Assembly: GCA_046732255.1 (NCBI GenBank) | Contig: JBKPMR010000081.1 | Coordinates: forward strand, 12,897-76,896 | Reading direction: 5' to 3' | Source: DATBLE01 sp046732255 | GTDB lineage: Bacteria; Actinomycetota; Thermoleophilia; Gaiellales; Gaiellaceae | DNA length: 64,000 bases | Shown here: in pieces, positions 1-9,968 of the stretch | Position numbering within the stretch: position 1 is the stretch's first letter | How the letters are laid out: each line of letters starts with the position of its first letter | The notes under the pieces: generated by a model | Database searches by the model: none | What the model saw: only the letters and a program-made list of their open reading frames with translations | What the model was told of the DNA's origin: nothing | Position numbers and translations under genes: made by a program

Positions 1-64
1 ACCGGCGCCGCCGCGCGGACGGCGGGCTTCTCATTTCCGATCCGCTAGTCGGCGCCGCTCGACG

Positions 65-532
65 ATGAGATCCGTCGGCCACGCCGGTCTACACCCCATA
101 GCCGTCTTCCCTCCCACACGACACCTGCTCCGCGCGAAGGACCTCGTCGACGCGCGCTACCGCGAGCCTCTGGACGTGCCGACCCTTGCCCGAGCGGCGT
201 ACCTCTCGCCGGCGCACTTCAGCCGCGAGTTCCGCCGCACCTTCGGCGAGACGCCGCACCAGTACCTGCTCACCCGGCGGCTCGAGCGTGCCGCCGCGTT
301 GCTCCGCACGACCGACCGTTCGGTTGCGGACATCTGCCTGACCGTCGGGCTCCGCAGCATCGGGTCGTTCACGACGAGCTTCGGGCGGCTCTTCGGCCTC
401 TCGCCGAGCGAGTACCGCGCCGCGTTTCCACCCGCCGCCACCCGCGCCCGGATCCCGACCTGCATCCAGCAGGCGTACGCCCGTCCCCAGTCCCGCAGTT
501 TTCGAGAAGACACGGCTGGGGAGCGCAGCTAA
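65..532 (+). CDS. AraC-family transcriptional regulator (DNA-binding domain only)
   Basis: The 155-residue protein is essentially a bare AraC/XylS DNA-binding domain. Residues about 20-120 hold two helix-turn-helix units (around LARAAYLSPAHFSREF at 41-56 and SVADICLTVGLRSIGSF at 86-102), followed by the family ending SPSEYRAAF. There is no N-terminal cupin-type sensory domain, so it resembles the short MarA/SoxS-like members that act without a ligand domain, or a domain remnant. It lies 38 bases upstream of a VOC protein on the same strand, a common pairing in actinobacteria, and probably regulates or is cotranscribed with it. The ATG at 65 is the first usable start in view; sequence left of position 1 is missing, so a longer form cannot be fully excluded. 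Confidence 0.85.
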   Translation: MRSVGHAGLHPIAVFPPTRHLLRAKDLVDARYREPLDVPTLARAAYLSPAHFSREFRRTFGETPHQYLLTRRLERAAALLRTTDRSVADICLTVGLRSIGSFTTSFGRLFGLSPSEYRAAFPPAATRARIPTCIQQAYARPQSRSFREDTAGERS

Positions 533-570
533 CGTCGCCGCCGAACCTGTTCGAGACGAGGAGGAACACC

Positions 571-990
571 ATGCTCAAGCAACTGACCACCGTCCAGGTC
601 TGGGTTCACGACCAGGACGAGGCCCTGGACTTCTACACCGAGAAGCTCGGACTCGAGCTTCGCGACGACGTGACCGTGCCGGAGCTCGGGAACTTCCGCT
701 GGCTCACTGTCGGCATCCCCGGTCAGGACGACGTCGCGATCGTCTTGATGGCGGTCCCCGGCCCGCCGGTCTTCGACGAGGAGACGCGAAAACAGATCCA
801 GGCGTTGATGGCCAAGGGCGCCGCGACCGGGCTGTTCTTCTCCACGGACGACGTCCACGCGACCTACGAGGAGCTGAAGAGTCGCGGCGTCGAGTTCCAG
901 CAGGAGCCGACGGAGCAGCCCTACGGGATCGACGCGGGATTCCGAGATCCGTCCGGGAACCAGATGCGGATGGCCCAGCTGAGTCAGTAA
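571..990 (+). CDS. VOC superfamily (glyoxalase/dioxygenase-like) protein
   Basis: The 139-residue product is a single-domain vicinal-oxygen-chelate protein with paired beta-alpha-beta-beta-beta modules: it opens with the typical VWVHDQDEALDFYTEKLG and closes with FRDPSGNQMRMAQ. Proteins of this type bind a divalent metal and act as lyases, dioxygenases or resistance/binding proteins; the substrate cannot be read from the sequence. A strong ribosome binding site, GAGGAGG, lies 6 bases before the ATG. It follows the AraC-type regulator at 65-532 and is convergent with the wecA-like gene that ends at 996. Confidence 0.85.
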   Translation: MLKQLTTVQVWVHDQDEALDFYTEKLGLELRDDVTVPELGNFRWLTVGIPGQDDVAIVLMAVPGPPVFDEETRKQIQALMAKGAATGLFFSTDDVHATYEELKSRGVEFQQEPTEQPYGIDAGFRDPSGNQMRMAQLSQ

Positions 991-995
991 GCGCG

Positions 996-2123
996 CTAGG
1001 CGGAGCGGCGCTCCCGCTCCGCCTCCTGGCGCTGCCGGCGGCGGATGCGCGGGTTCGCCAGCTTGACGATCTCGAGCAGGTAGACCATGTAGACGGAGGC
1101 GGCGACGGCGAGCAGGCCGAGCGCCGCGGCGCCGACGGTCGGCCAGGCGTGCCAGCGGCCGTCCTCGCGGAACGGGATGTAGCGGGTGCCGAGGGCGGCG
1201 GCGGCGAGCGTCGCCACCCAGAAGTAGATGTACGTGACCGCCCGCCGCTGGGAGAAGCCGATGTTCACGAACCGGTGGTGCAGGTGCGCCATGTCGCGCG
1301 ACGTGATCGGCTGCCGGTACTTCAGGCGCCTGGCGACGACGAAGCCGGTGTCGAGAATGGGCACGGCGAGCACCAGCAGCGGGAAGAACAGGGCGACGGT
1401 CGCGGCCGTCTTCAACAGTCCCTCGACCGAGACCGCGGCCAGCGAGAACCCGAGCAGCATCGACCCCGAGTCGCCCATGAAGATCCGGGCGGGGAAGAAG
1501 TTGTGGCGCAGGAAGCCGAGCGTCGCCCCGAAGACGATCGCCGTGAACGCGGCCGCGGTCGGCTTCCCGAGCGACAGCTCGATCACGGTGAACGTCAGCG
1601 CCGCAATCGAGCAGACTCCGGCCGCGAGCCCGTCGAGCCCGTCGATGAAGTTGACCATGTTCATCACGGCGACGATCCAGAGCACCGTCAGGGGTCCTCC
1701 GACCCACGCCGGCAGGTCGTAGACGCCGATCAGCGGCAGGGTGAAGTGGTCGATCCACACCCCGAAGATCACCGGGATCGACGCGGCGACGATCTGGCCG
1801 CTGAGCTTCTCCCACCAGCGCAGGCCGCGGAAGTCGTCGATCGCGCCGACGGCGGTGGCGACGGTCGCCCCGAGCAGAAGCCCGCGTACGGAGCGGCTCA
1901 GGTCGAGGAACGCGAGCGAGGGGACGATGATCCCGAAGAACAGAGCGAGCCCACCCAGGCGTGGGACCGGCAGCCGGTGCACGCGCTGCTCGTCCGGCTC
2001 GTCCACCGCACCGAGCCGCCGGGCCATGCCGGCGACCGCCGGCGTGAGGAGAACGACGATCAGGAGCGCGAGCGCCGCTCCGTAGATCACCTCGAGGTGG
2101 TCGCCAAGCTCGTGCAGCGTCAC
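996..2123 (-). CDS. MraY/WecA/TagO-family polyprenyl-phosphate sugar-1-phosphate transferase
   Basis: This 375-residue polytopic membrane protein belongs to glycosyltransferase family 4, which moves a sugar-1-phosphate from a UDP-sugar to undecaprenyl or decaprenyl phosphate at the cytoplasmic face, the first step of cell-wall polymer or O-glycan assembly. Family motifs are visible: AIDDFRGL after the second membrane span, NFIDGLDGLAAG in the middle, and MAHLHHRFVNIGFS near the C-terminal third, which contains the HxHH-type uridine-binding motif. About ten hydrophobic segments are predicted. The charged tail (RRRQRQEAERERR) is cytoplasmic. The start is GTG at 2123. The motif set fits WecA/TagO better than MraY. 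It is the last gene of the prfA-glyA-upp operon, behind a strong hairpin. Confidence 0.9.
   Translation of the reverse strand: MTLHELGDHLEVIYGAALALLIVVLLTPAVAGMARRLGAVDEPDEQRVHRLPVPRLGGLALFFGIIVPSLAFLDLSRSVRGLLLGATVATAVGAIDDFRGLRWWEKLSGQIVAASIPVIFGVWIDHFTLPLIGVYDLPAWVGGPLTVLWIVAVMNMVNFIDGLDGLAAGVCSIAALTFTVIELSLGKPTAAAFTAIVFGATLGFLRHNFFPARIFMGDSGSMLLGFSLAAVSVEGLLKTAATVALFFPLLVLAVPILDTGFVVARRLKYRQPITSRDMAHLHHRFVNIGFSQRRAVTYIYFWVATLAAAALGTRYIPFREDGRWHAWPTVGAAALGLLAVAASVYMVYLLEIVKLANPRIRRRQRQEAERERRSA
999..1023. terminator. Hairpin between convergent genes
   Basis: A perfect 10-bp stem (GGCGGAGCGG at 999-1008 with CCGCTCCGCC at 1014-1023, 5-base loop) lies just after the VOC gene and inside the last codons of the convergent wecA-like gene. 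No T-tract follows. It could terminate both transcripts; this is inferred from position and symmetry only. Confidence 0.4.
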
Positions 2124-2141
2124 GGCGGCCTACACGGTACT

Positions 2142-2175
2142 AGCGCAACCGGGCAGTTTCGTGCCCGGTTGCGCT
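2142..2175 (-). terminator. Strong hairpin after upp
   Basis: A perfect 14-bp inverted repeat (AGCGCAACCGGGCA and its complement around the loop GTTTCG) overlaps the upp stop codon and lies 19 bases before the wecA-like start. It probably reduces read-through from upp, so the downstream gene may be expressed at a lower level or from its own promoter. No T-run is present. Confidence 0.5.
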
Positions 2176-2809
2176 ACTTGGTGCCGTAGAGCCGGTCGCC
2201 GGCATCGCCCAGCCCGGGAACGATGAAACCGTGCTCGTTCAGCCCCCGGTCGACGGCGGCGCAGACGATGTGGACGTCCGGGTAGGTCTCGTGCACCTTC
2301 TCGATCCCTTCGGGAGCGGCGACCAGGCAGACGAGCGTGACCGACCGGGCCCCGGCGTCCTTGACCTGGGAGACGGCGGCGACGCTCGAGTTGCCGGTCG
2401 CAAGCATCGGGTCGAGCACGATCGCGTCGCGCTCGCCGAGGTCGTCCGGCAGCTTCACGTAGTACTGGATCGCCTCGAGCGTCTCTTCGTCGCGGTACAT
2501 GCCGATGAAGCCGACTCGGGCGCTCGAGATCAACGACAGCGTCCCCTCGAGCATGCCCACACCCGCGCGGAGGACCGGACAGACCGCGACCTTCTTGCCC
2601 GAGATGCGCTGGGCCTCCATCACCTCGAGCGGCGTCTCGATCTCGACCGGCTCGGTGGGGAAGTCCTTCGTCGCCTCGTAGGTGAGCAGCAGCGTGAGCT
2701 CGTTGACGAGCTTGCGGAAGTGGACGGTCGGCGTGTCCTTGTCGCGGAGGTACGAGACCTTGTGCTGGACCAGCGGGTGGGTGACGACCGTGAGGCGCCG
2801 CTGCGTCAC
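2174..2809 (-). CDS. upp: Uracil phosphoribosyltransferase
   Basis: Upp converts uracil and PRPP to UMP for pyrimidine salvage in the cytoplasm. The 211-residue length is normal for the family (about 208-210). Diagnostic elements are the start TVVTHPLVQHKVSYLRD, the PRPP-binding loop LDPMLATGNSS, and the uracil-binding C-terminal stretch VPGLGDAGDRLYGTK. The reading frame is open far upstream, but GTG at 2809 is chosen because it gives the family length and overlaps the glyA stop as GTGA. The neighbour order glyA-upp is common in actinobacteria and links one-carbon and nucleotide metabolism. Confidence 0.95.
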   Translation of the reverse strand: MTQRRLTVVTHPLVQHKVSYLRDKDTPTVHFRKLVNELTLLLTYEATKDFPTEPVEIETPLEVMEAQRISGKKVAVCPVLRAGVGMLEGTLSLISSARVGFIGMYRDEETLEAIQYYVKLPDDLGERDAIVLDPMLATGNSSVAAVSQVKDAGARSVTLVCLVAAPEGIEKVHETYPDVHIVCAAVDRGLNEHGFIVPGLGDAGDRLYGTK

Positions 2810-4116
2810 GCGGCGTACGTCGCCCAGCCCCGGAAGCCGGGGTAGAGCGGGCGCTTCTCGCAGAGCGCGGCGCTGCGTGCGGCGAGGGCGTCGACGTCGG
2901 TGTCGGCCTTGAGCGCTTCGACCGCGATCCGTGCAACCTCGCGGAAGTCGTCCTCGTCGAAGCCGCGCATCGTGCACGCGGGCGTTCCCATCCTGACGCC
3001 CGACGCGACCGTCGGCGGCCGCTCGTCGAACGGCACCGTGTTGCGGTTCACGGTGACATTCACCTCGGCCAGCCGCTCCTCGGCGTCCTTGCCGGTCCAC
3101 TCGGACGCGCGCAGGTCGACCTGGATCAGGTGCGTGTCGGTGCCGCCGGTGAGGACGTCGAGCCCACCCTCCTGGAGCTCGGCGGCGAGCGCATCGGCGT
3201 TCGCGCGGATCTGCGTCTGGTACTCCTGAAACGCAGGCGTCGCCGCAATCCGGAAGCACGTCGCCTTGGCCGCGATCACGTGCTGCAGCGGACCGCCCTG
3301 CATCCCGGGGAAGACCGCCCGGTCGAGAGCCTGCGCATGCTCCTCTCGGCAGAGGACGAACCCCGACCGCGGCCCGGAGAGCGTCTTGTGCGTCGTCGAC
3401 GAGACGAAGTCGCAGTGCGGAACGGGATTCGGGTGGAGGCCGGCGGCGACGAGTCCCGCGAAGTGGGCCATGTCGCACAGCAGGTAGGCGCCCACCTCGT
3501 CGGCGATCTCGCGGAAGCGGTCGGCCTCGATCGTGCGCGGGTAGGCAGAGCCGCCGCAGACGATCAGGCTCGGCCGGTGGTGCTTCGCGAGCTCGAGGAC
3601 CTCGTCGTAGTCGACGGTCATCCTCTCGCGGCTGACCCCGTAGTGGACGATCGAGTACAGCCGGCCTGAGAAGTTCACCTTCAGGCCGTGGGTCAGGTGG
3701 CCGCCGTGATCGAGGCGCAGCGAGAGGATGGTGTCGCCGGGCTCCAGGACGGCGGAGTACACCGCCATGTTCGTCTGCGCGCCTGCGTGCGGCTGGACGT
3801 TCGCGTGCTCGGCGCCGAACAGCTCCTTCGCCCGGTCGATCGCGAGCTGCTCGATCTCGTCGACCACCTCGCACCCGCCGTAGTAGCGCCGGCCGGGGTA
3901 GCCCTCGGCGTACTTGTTCGTGGGGACGCTCGACACGGCCTCGAGGACGCTCGGCCAGGTGAAGTTCTCGGACGCGATCAGCTCGATCTGCCCGCGCTGG
4001 CGTTCGAGCTCGCGCCCGATCAGCTCGGCGATCTCGGGATCGACGTCGGCGAGCCCCGCGCTGCGGAGATCCTCGACGGTCTCCTTCGGGCGGCGTTTGG
4101 CGAGGGCCTTCGGCAC
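2806..4116 (-). CDS. glyA: Serine hydroxymethyltransferase
   Basis: GlyA is the PLP enzyme that interconverts serine and glycine while charging tetrahydrofolate with a one-carbon unit. The 436-residue protein begins its conserved region with DPEIAELIGRELERQRGQIELIASEN. It carries the PLP-lysine motif STTHKTLSGPRSG, the helix DMAHFAGLVAAGLHPNPVPHCD, and the C-terminal MGTPACTMRGF. The GTG at 4116 is preferred to an upstream ATG at 4179 because the longer form would run through the end of tsaC. The gene sits 10 bases after tsaC and overlaps upp by 4 bases. Confidence 0.95.
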   Translation of the reverse strand: MPKALAKRRPKETVEDLRSAGLADVDPEIAELIGRELERQRGQIELIASENFTWPSVLEAVSSVPTNKYAEGYPGRRYYGGCEVVDEIEQLAIDRAKELFGAEHANVQPHAGAQTNMAVYSAVLEPGDTILSLRLDHGGHLTHGLKVNFSGRLYSIVHYGVSRERMTVDYDEVLELAKHHRPSLIVCGGSAYPRTIEADRFREIADEVGAYLLCDMAHFAGLVAAGLHPNPVPHCDFVSSTTHKTLSGPRSGFVLCREEHAQALDRAVFPGMQGGPLQHVIAAKATCFRIAATPAFQEYQTQIRANADALAAELQEGGLDVLTGGTDTHLIQVDLRASEWTGKDAEERLAEVNVTVNRNTVPFDERPPTVASGVRMGTPACTMRGFDEDDFREVARIAVEALKADTDVDALAARSAALCEKRPLYPGFRGWATYAA

Positions 4117-4126
4117 CGCTCCGATC

Positions 4127-4696
4127 CTACTCGGCCCTGCGGCGGAGCAGGTCGAGCGTCTCGCCGGCGGGCACGGCACCCTCGCGGAGCACCCGGGGCT
4201 CCGAGCCGGTCAGGTCGACCACCGTCGAGGGCACGCCCGGTAGCTCACCGCCGTCGACGACGACCGCGCAGGCGTCGCGCATCTCGACAGGGACGTCCTC
4301 GAGCCGACGGGGATCCGCACCGCCGTGGCGGTTGGCGCTCGTCGCCGCGACCGCTCCGACCGCGTCGAGGATCTCCCCGGTCAGGCCGCTGAGCACGGGT
4401 ACGCGGACACCGATCGTCTGCTCGCTGCCGAGCGTCGGAAGCCGCCCGGCCGGGTTCGGGAGGATCAGCGTGTACGGGCCCGGCAGCAGCGCCGTATGTT
4501 CCCGTGCCTCGGGGACGAGCTCGAGCAGCCGGGTGACATCCGCGCACACGAGCGCGACCGGCATCCAGCTCGGCCGCCCCTTCAGCAACGACAGGAGCCC
4601 GGCGCGGTCCGGCGCGGCGCACAGGCCGTAGACGGTGTCCGTCGGGAGGATCACGGGCTCGCCGGCCCGGATCGCCGCTACCGCGCGCTCGACCAC
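4127..4696 (-). CDS. tsaC: L-threonylcarbamoyladenylate synthase (YrdC/Sua5 family)
   Basis: This 189-residue single-domain enzyme makes threonylcarbamoyl-AMP from threonine, bicarbonate and ATP, the first step of the universal t6A37 tRNA modification. It shows the YrdC fold signature: GEPVILPTDTVYGLCA near the N-terminus, the KGRP box, PGPYTLIL, IGVRVP, and ATSANRHGG followed by PSTVVDL. The length fits TsaC without the C-terminal Sua5 domain. It starts with GTG at 4696 inside the end of prmC (19-base overlap), so the two are translationally coupled. The neighbouring prfA, prmC and tsaC all serve translation fidelity. Confidence 0.93.
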   Translation of the reverse strand: MVERAVAAIRAGEPVILPTDTVYGLCAAPDRAGLLSLLKGRPSWMPVALVCADVTRLLELVPEAREHTALLPGPYTLILPNPAGRLPTLGSEQTIGVRVPVLSGLTGEILDAVGAVAATSANRHGGADPRRLEDVPVEMRDACAVVVDGGELPGVPSTVVDLTGSEPRVLREGAVPAGETLDLLRRRAE

Positions 4697-5507
4697 CGGC
4701 CCTCGACGACGCGGTCTCGGCCGGTGAGGTCACGGCCGGCGCGCACCTCCTCGTACCCACACTCGCCGAGCAATCGCGAGACCTCGTCGGCACGGCCGTC
4801 GGCCACCTCCAGCACCAGGTGCCCGCCCTGGACGAGCACACGGGCGGCCTCCTCCGCGATCAGGGCGGAGTGCTCCTTCCCCACCGTCGCAATGCGCGGC
4901 TCCCAGTCACGCACCTCGGGCTCCAGCTGTTCGATCTCCTCCGCCGAGACGTACGGCGGATTCGAGACGACCAGGTCGTAACTCCCCGCGAGGCCGTCGC
5001 CGACGTCCCGTCGCTCGAAGAAGACCTCCAGCCCCGTCGCGCGCGCATTTTCCTCGGCGAGCTCGAGCGCCTCGGCCGACACGTCGATCGCGGTCACGCA
5101 TGCGCCCGGATGCTCGTCGGCGATCGCGAGCGCGATCGCACCCGAGCCGGTGCCGACGTCGAGCACGGCCGGTTTTGGCAGGTCGCCCAGCAGGTCGAGG
5201 CAGCGCTGGACGACGACCTCGGTCTCGGGCCGCGGCACAAGTACGCGCGGGTCGACCTTCAGCGTCAGCCGCCGGAAGCCCCACTCGCCCAGGACGTACG
5301 CGAGCGGCTCTCGGCGGGCGCGGCGGGCCAGGAGCCGCTCGAGCTCCGCCGTCTCGTCGTCCGCCAGCGGCCGCTCCCGATCGAGGTAGAGCTCGGTGCG
5401 TCGCAGCCCCAGCGCCTTCTCGGCAAGCAGCTCAGCGTCCACCCTGGGCGACTCGACACCCGCCGCCGCGAGACGACGCTCGCCTTCGGCGACGGCCTCG
5501 GCGACCG

Positions 5508-5511
<4 letters not shown>
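4678..5511 (-). CDS. prmC: Peptide chain release factor N5-glutamine methyltransferase, apparent non-canonical start
   Basis: PrmC methylates the glutamine of the GGQ motif of RF1 and RF2. The reading frame shows a helical N-terminal domain (AEAVAEGERRLAAAGVESPR...), the SAM-binding VLDVGTGSGAIALAIA, and the catalytic VSNPPYVSAEEI (NPPY). Homology requires the protein to begin at about position 5511, where the codon is GTA. There is no ATG, GTG or TTG in frame between the end of prfA and a GTG at 5442, which would remove 23 conserved residues. The GTA overlaps the prfA TAA as GTAA, mirroring the GTGA overlaps elsewhere in this window. It may be a rare start codon, an error, or a shortened protein. 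Confidence 0.85.
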
Positions 5512-6548
<1,037 letters not shown>

Positions 6549-6557
6549 ACGTACAGC

Positions 6558-6590
6558 GTAGACGGGGGCGGAAAATCCGCCCCCGTCTAC
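6558..6590 (-). terminator. Terminator of the first sugar ABC operon, abutting prfA
   Basis: A perfect 15-bp stem (GTAGACGGGGGCGGA at 6558-6572, complement at 6576-6590, loop AAA) lies downstream of the binding-protein gene and only 10 bases before the prfA start codon. As a minus-strand transcript it would stop read-through from the transporter genes into prfA. A smaller hairpin (GCGGCC-GAA-GGCCGC, 6609-6623) directly precedes it. Confidence 0.6.
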
Positions 6591-6625
6591 TAGACGTCTT
6601 TGCTAAGGGCGGCCGAAGGCCGCTC

Positions 6626-8005
6626 CTACTGCAACCCTTGAGCCTTCCACTTCGCGTAGAGCGACCGGAACTGCCCCTGCATCGACCGCGCCGCGTCCTC
6701 CGCGGTCATCTTGCCCTGCGCCACCTGGGCGAACATCTGCGGGATCAGGAACTGGTTGAAGATGTCGCCGACGGCAGCGTTTGCATAGCCGGGGTAGCCG
6801 ACGTTCGTCGTGTACTTCTGCGCGATCGTGGTCAGGATCGTGTACTTGCCGAGCGGCTTGTGCTTGTCCGCCGCGGCCAGCTTGTTCATCGCCTTGAAGC
6901 CGCCCTTGACCGCGTTGGTCCAGGCGGGGAAGTTGTAGAACTTCGACTGCACGAAGTGGTCGCGGTATGCCAGTTGCTGGTCGACCAGGTACTTCTTCGC
7001 CGCCGGGATGTTCTTGGCGAACTTCCAGATGAAGTAGATGCCCATCACGTGCTCGTTGCCGAGCGCCCGCACGTCGCCCCGCGGGATCGGCCGCAGCCAC
7101 GTGTCGTCGGACAGCGCGGTGTTGCCCGTGTCCTCGGCCGACCGCGCGATCGAGATCGCGTTCACGGCCAGGGACAACCGCCCGGCGAGGAACGCCTGGT
7201 TGTTCGAGGCCGTCGTCCACGCGAAGACCTCGTCGGACTCGCCCTGCTGGTAGATCTCCTTCATCACCTTGAGGGCGGCGATCGTGCCCTTCGTGTTGAT
7301 GTTCGGCCTTCCGTCGGCGGTCTGGAGTGCGCCGCCGTAGCAGTACAGGAGCGACATCAGGAACATGTTCGAGTCGAGCTCGTTCGACATGCCGAGCCCG
7401 ACCGGGTGCCCCGCCTGCTTCAGCTTCGCCGCCGCCTTGCGGACGTTGTCCCAGGTGTTCGGGGCGATGCCGACGTTGAACCAGTAGCTCTTCCGGTACT
7501 GAATCGGATCGGGGACGTAGTTGTCCGGGAAGCCGAAGTACCGCTTCGTCTTCGGGTTGTACGTCGACTTGTAGGCGACGTCGGTCATCTTCCCGAGCTT
7601 CTTCGTCACCTCCTGGACGAGGTCGTTGACCGGCACGACCTGCTTCTCCAGTGCTGACGGTGGGAACAGGAATTGGACCAGGTCGTGCCCGTTCTGGGCC
7701 GCCACCTCCGAAGCGGCCGCGCTCGGGAGCAGCGCGTTGTTGATGTGGTCGACGTGCACCTGGACGTCGTTCTTCTCGCCCCAGTTCTTGATGTACGTGT
7801 TGTCGAACCAGCTGTCGTACGCCGGGACGAAGTGCGCCCACTGAAGGATCTTCAGGTCCCCCTTCAGCTGCTTGTGCTTGTACCGCAGCGGCCCGGCGAC
7901 GCCGTGCGCCTTGTCGGCGAGCCCGCCGAACATGCTGATCGCAAACGCGCCGGCGGCGCCGCGCTTGACCAGCTCTTCCCTGGTCAGTCCAGGTCGTTCA
8001 GCCAT
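6626..8005 (-). CDS. Extracellular sugar-binding protein of ABC transporter 1
   Basis: This 459-residue protein is a family 1 solute-binding protein that would capture a sugar outside the membrane. Its N-terminus (LTREELVKRGAAGAFAISMFGG, residues 8-29) resembles a Tat signal with a K-R in place of the twin arginine; no lipobox cysteine is visible. The mature part shows hinge and lobe features such as DLVQFLFPPSA, FGFPDNYVPDPIQYRK and AGRLSLAVNAISIA. The start at 8005 has an excellent ribosome binding site (AAAGGAGGGAGG). It is the last gene of a minus-strand set, 23 bases after the second permease, and is followed by two terminator-like hairpins. The substrate is unknown. Confidence 0.88.
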   Translation of the reverse strand: MAERPGLTREELVKRGAAGAFAISMFGGLADKAHGVAGPLRYKHKQLKGDLKILQWAHFVPAYDSWFDNTYIKNWGEKNDVQVHVDHINNALLPSAAASEVAAQNGHDLVQFLFPPSALEKQVVPVNDLVQEVTKKLGKMTDVAYKSTYNPKTKRYFGFPDNYVPDPIQYRKSYWFNVGIAPNTWDNVRKAAAKLKQAGHPVGLGMSNELDSNMFLMSLLYCYGGALQTADGRPNINTKGTIAALKVMKEIYQQGESDEVFAWTTASNNQAFLAGRLSLAVNAISIARSAEDTGNTALSDDTWLRPIPRGDVRALGNEHVMGIYFIWKFAKNIPAAKKYLVDQQLAYRDHFVQSKFYNFPAWTNAVKGGFKAMNKLAAADKHKPLGKYTILTTIAQKYTTNVGYPGYANAAVGDIFNQFLIPQMFAQVAQGKMTAEDAARSMQGQFRSLYAKWKAQGLQ

Positions 8006-8028
8006 CCTCCCTCCTTTCTGCTCGTCGC

Positions 8029-8907
8029 TCACCGGAACGCCCCGCCGGTGAAGCCCTTGATGAACCTGTCGAGGAACGCGTTGTAGAGCAGCGCCAGCGG
8101 GATGCTCGGGATCAGCACCGCCGCCATCAGCGACTGCCAGAAGAACACGTCGCCGCGGATCAGCTCGTTCGGTACGCCGGCCGAGAGCGTCCGCTCGCCG
8201 GTCGACGACGTGAAGGTGAACGCGTAGATGAACTCGTTCACGCAGAGCGAGAACGCGAAGATGACCACGGTGAGGATTCCCGGCAGCGAGACCGGGAACA
8301 CGATCCGCCGCAGCGCGCGGAGGCGCGAGCAGCCGTCCACGAGGGCGGCGTCCTCGAGCTCCTGCGGGATCGTCTTGAAGAAGCCCATCAGGAGCCACGT
8401 CGCGAACGGCACCGTGAAGGACGGGTAGACGAGAATCAGCGACCACAGGCTGTCGCGCAGCCCGAACTCGGCGACGAGGCGCGACAGCGGCAGGAAGAGG
8501 AGCGTCGGCGGGACGAGGTAGACGAGGAAGATCGCCACGCCGGCGCTCTGGCCCCAGCCCCCGGACAGCCGCGCGAGCGCGTAGCCGGCGGGCAGGGCGA
8601 AGACGAGCGTGATCGCGACGACGGCGACGCCGACGATCACCGTGTTCGCGAGCCAAGTCGGGTACTCGGTGTGCTTGAAGAGGAACGAGACGTGGTGGAA
8701 CGTCATGTAGTTCCAGAAGTCCCAGTGCGCGTGCCCCGCCCCGTCGTTGTAGGTGTACGGGTTGCTCTGCGAGTTGTAGAGGTCGCGGTCGGTCTTGAAC
8801 ATCGTCGTCAGCGCCCAGTAGAACGGGAAGGCGAGGACGATCACGAACGGCGCCAGCACCACGTACGTGCCGAACCTCTGCCGCATCGCGCGCAGGACCT
8901 CCATCAT
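8029..8907 (-). CDS. Sugar ABC transporter permease (MalG/type-I, inner subunit)
   Basis: This 292-residue integral membrane protein has six predicted spans. Its EAA loop, EDAALVDGCSRLRALRRIVFPVSLPG, docks to the ATPase. The sequence ends GGAFR, like MalG/AraQ-type permeases of the CUT1 class. The ATG at 8907 overlaps the stop of the partner permease (ATGA). It forms the channel together with the product of 8904-9914 and is energised by the divergent ATPase at 9969. Confidence 0.92.
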   Translation of the reverse strand: MMEVLRAMRQRFGTYVVLAPFVIVLAFPFYWALTTMFKTDRDLYNSQSNPYTYNDGAGHAHWDFWNYMTFHHVSFLFKHTEYPTWLANTVIVGVAVVAITLVFALPAGYALARLSGGWGQSAGVAIFLVYLVPPTLLFLPLSRLVAEFGLRDSLWSLILVYPSFTVPFATWLLMGFFKTIPQELEDAALVDGCSRLRALRRIVFPVSLPGILTVVIFAFSLCVNEFIYAFTFTSSTGERTLSAGVPNELIRGDVFFWQSLMAAVLIPSIPLALLYNAFLDRFIKGFTGGAFR

Positions 8908-9914
8908 GAGACCTGCGCCCGACGGGCGAAGAACAGCATCAGGATGGTCACCGCGAGCAACAGCGGGAACAGGTAGAGCGAGATCGCCGCACCTGCGCCG
9001 ACCCGAGTCGACTCGATCCCGATCGACTCCGACCAGGTGGTCAGCACCTGGGTCGAGTTGAACGGGCCGCCCCTGGTCAGCACCCAGACGACCGCAAAGT
9101 CGGCGGCGGTGAACACGATCCCGAAGAGAACGGCCACGAGCGCGATCGGCAGCTGCAGCGGCAGGTCGACGTACCAGAGCTTCTTCAGCGCGCTCGCGCC
9201 GTCGATGCGGGCCGCGTCGTCGACCTCGGTCGGAATCGACGCGCGCCCGGCGATGAAGATGATCACCGCGAACGGCAGGATCCGCCACGCGTGCACGACG
9301 ATGATCGAGAACATCGCCAGCTTCGGGTGCCCCAGCCAGGGCGGCGGGTTGGCGGCGCTGCACCCGTGGACGCCGAACGCCCCGCACACGGCGCCGAGGA
9401 GGTGCATCTTCCCGAGCGTCCAGCTGAGGACGCTGAGCAGGGAGTCGAGTATCCACAGCCACGCGATCGTCACCAGCGCGACCGGCGCCGCCCACGGCAG
9501 GATCACGAGCAGGCGGACGAACCACTTCCCGCGGAAGTCGCGAACGAGGTAGTGCGAGACGATCGCTGCGCCGACGACGACGATCACCTGCGACGCGAAG
9601 GTGATGATCAGCGTGTTCTCGAGCGCGTTGCGGAAGTTCTGGTCGTGCCACGCCTCGGTGAAGTTGTCGAACCCGACGAAGTGGCCCGAGAGGGAGCCCC
9701 CGGTGGCGTTGGTCAGGCTCAGGTAGATCGCCCAGATGAGCGGGACCCCGACCACGACGACGACGAAGATGACGGCGGGTGCGATCAGCAGGGGTCCGAG
9801 GACGCGCTGCTCCTCCAGGAGATGGCGCCGGCGGAACCGGCGCCCTCGCGCGAGGCCCCCCGCAGCGACCGCCACGAAACACGGAAGTACCCGGATGAAG
9901 TGCCTTTGAAGCAA
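8904..9914 (-). CDS. Sugar ABC transporter permease (MalF-type subunit)
   Basis: MalF/UgpA-type permease with a basic N-terminus (RGRRFRRRHLLEEQRV), a first span VLGPLLIAPAVIFVVVVVGV, and the EAA loop EVDDAARIDGASALKKLWYVDLP. The length of 336 residues assumes the TTG at 9914; a GTG at 9875 would remove 13 residues and neither start has a clear ribosome binding site. An unusual segment of about 35 residues (GAVCGAFGVHGCSAANPPPWLG, two Cys) lies in an extracytoplasmic loop. It is transcribed away from the ATPase gene, leaving 54 bases for both promoters. Confidence 0.88.
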   Translation of the reverse strand: MLQRHFIRVLPCFVAVAAGGLARGRRFRRRHLLEEQRVLGPLLIAPAVIFVVVVVGVPLIWAIYLSLTNATGGSLSGHFVGFDNFTEAWHDQNFRNALENTLIITFASQVIVVVGAAIVSHYLVRDFRGKWFVRLLVILPWAAPVALVTIAWLWILDSLLSVLSWTLGKMHLLGAVCGAFGVHGCSAANPPPWLGHPKLAMFSIIVVHAWRILPFAVIIFIAGRASIPTEVDDAARIDGASALKKLWYVDLPLQLPIALVAVLFGIVFTAADFAVVWVLTRGGPFNSTQVLTTWSESIGIESTRVGAGAAISLYLFPLLLAVTILMLFFARRAQVS

Positions 9915-9968
9915 GCGACGCAGGTACCACCTCGCCTCGTCTAGATTCTTCCGGTCCGAAGGGGCGGC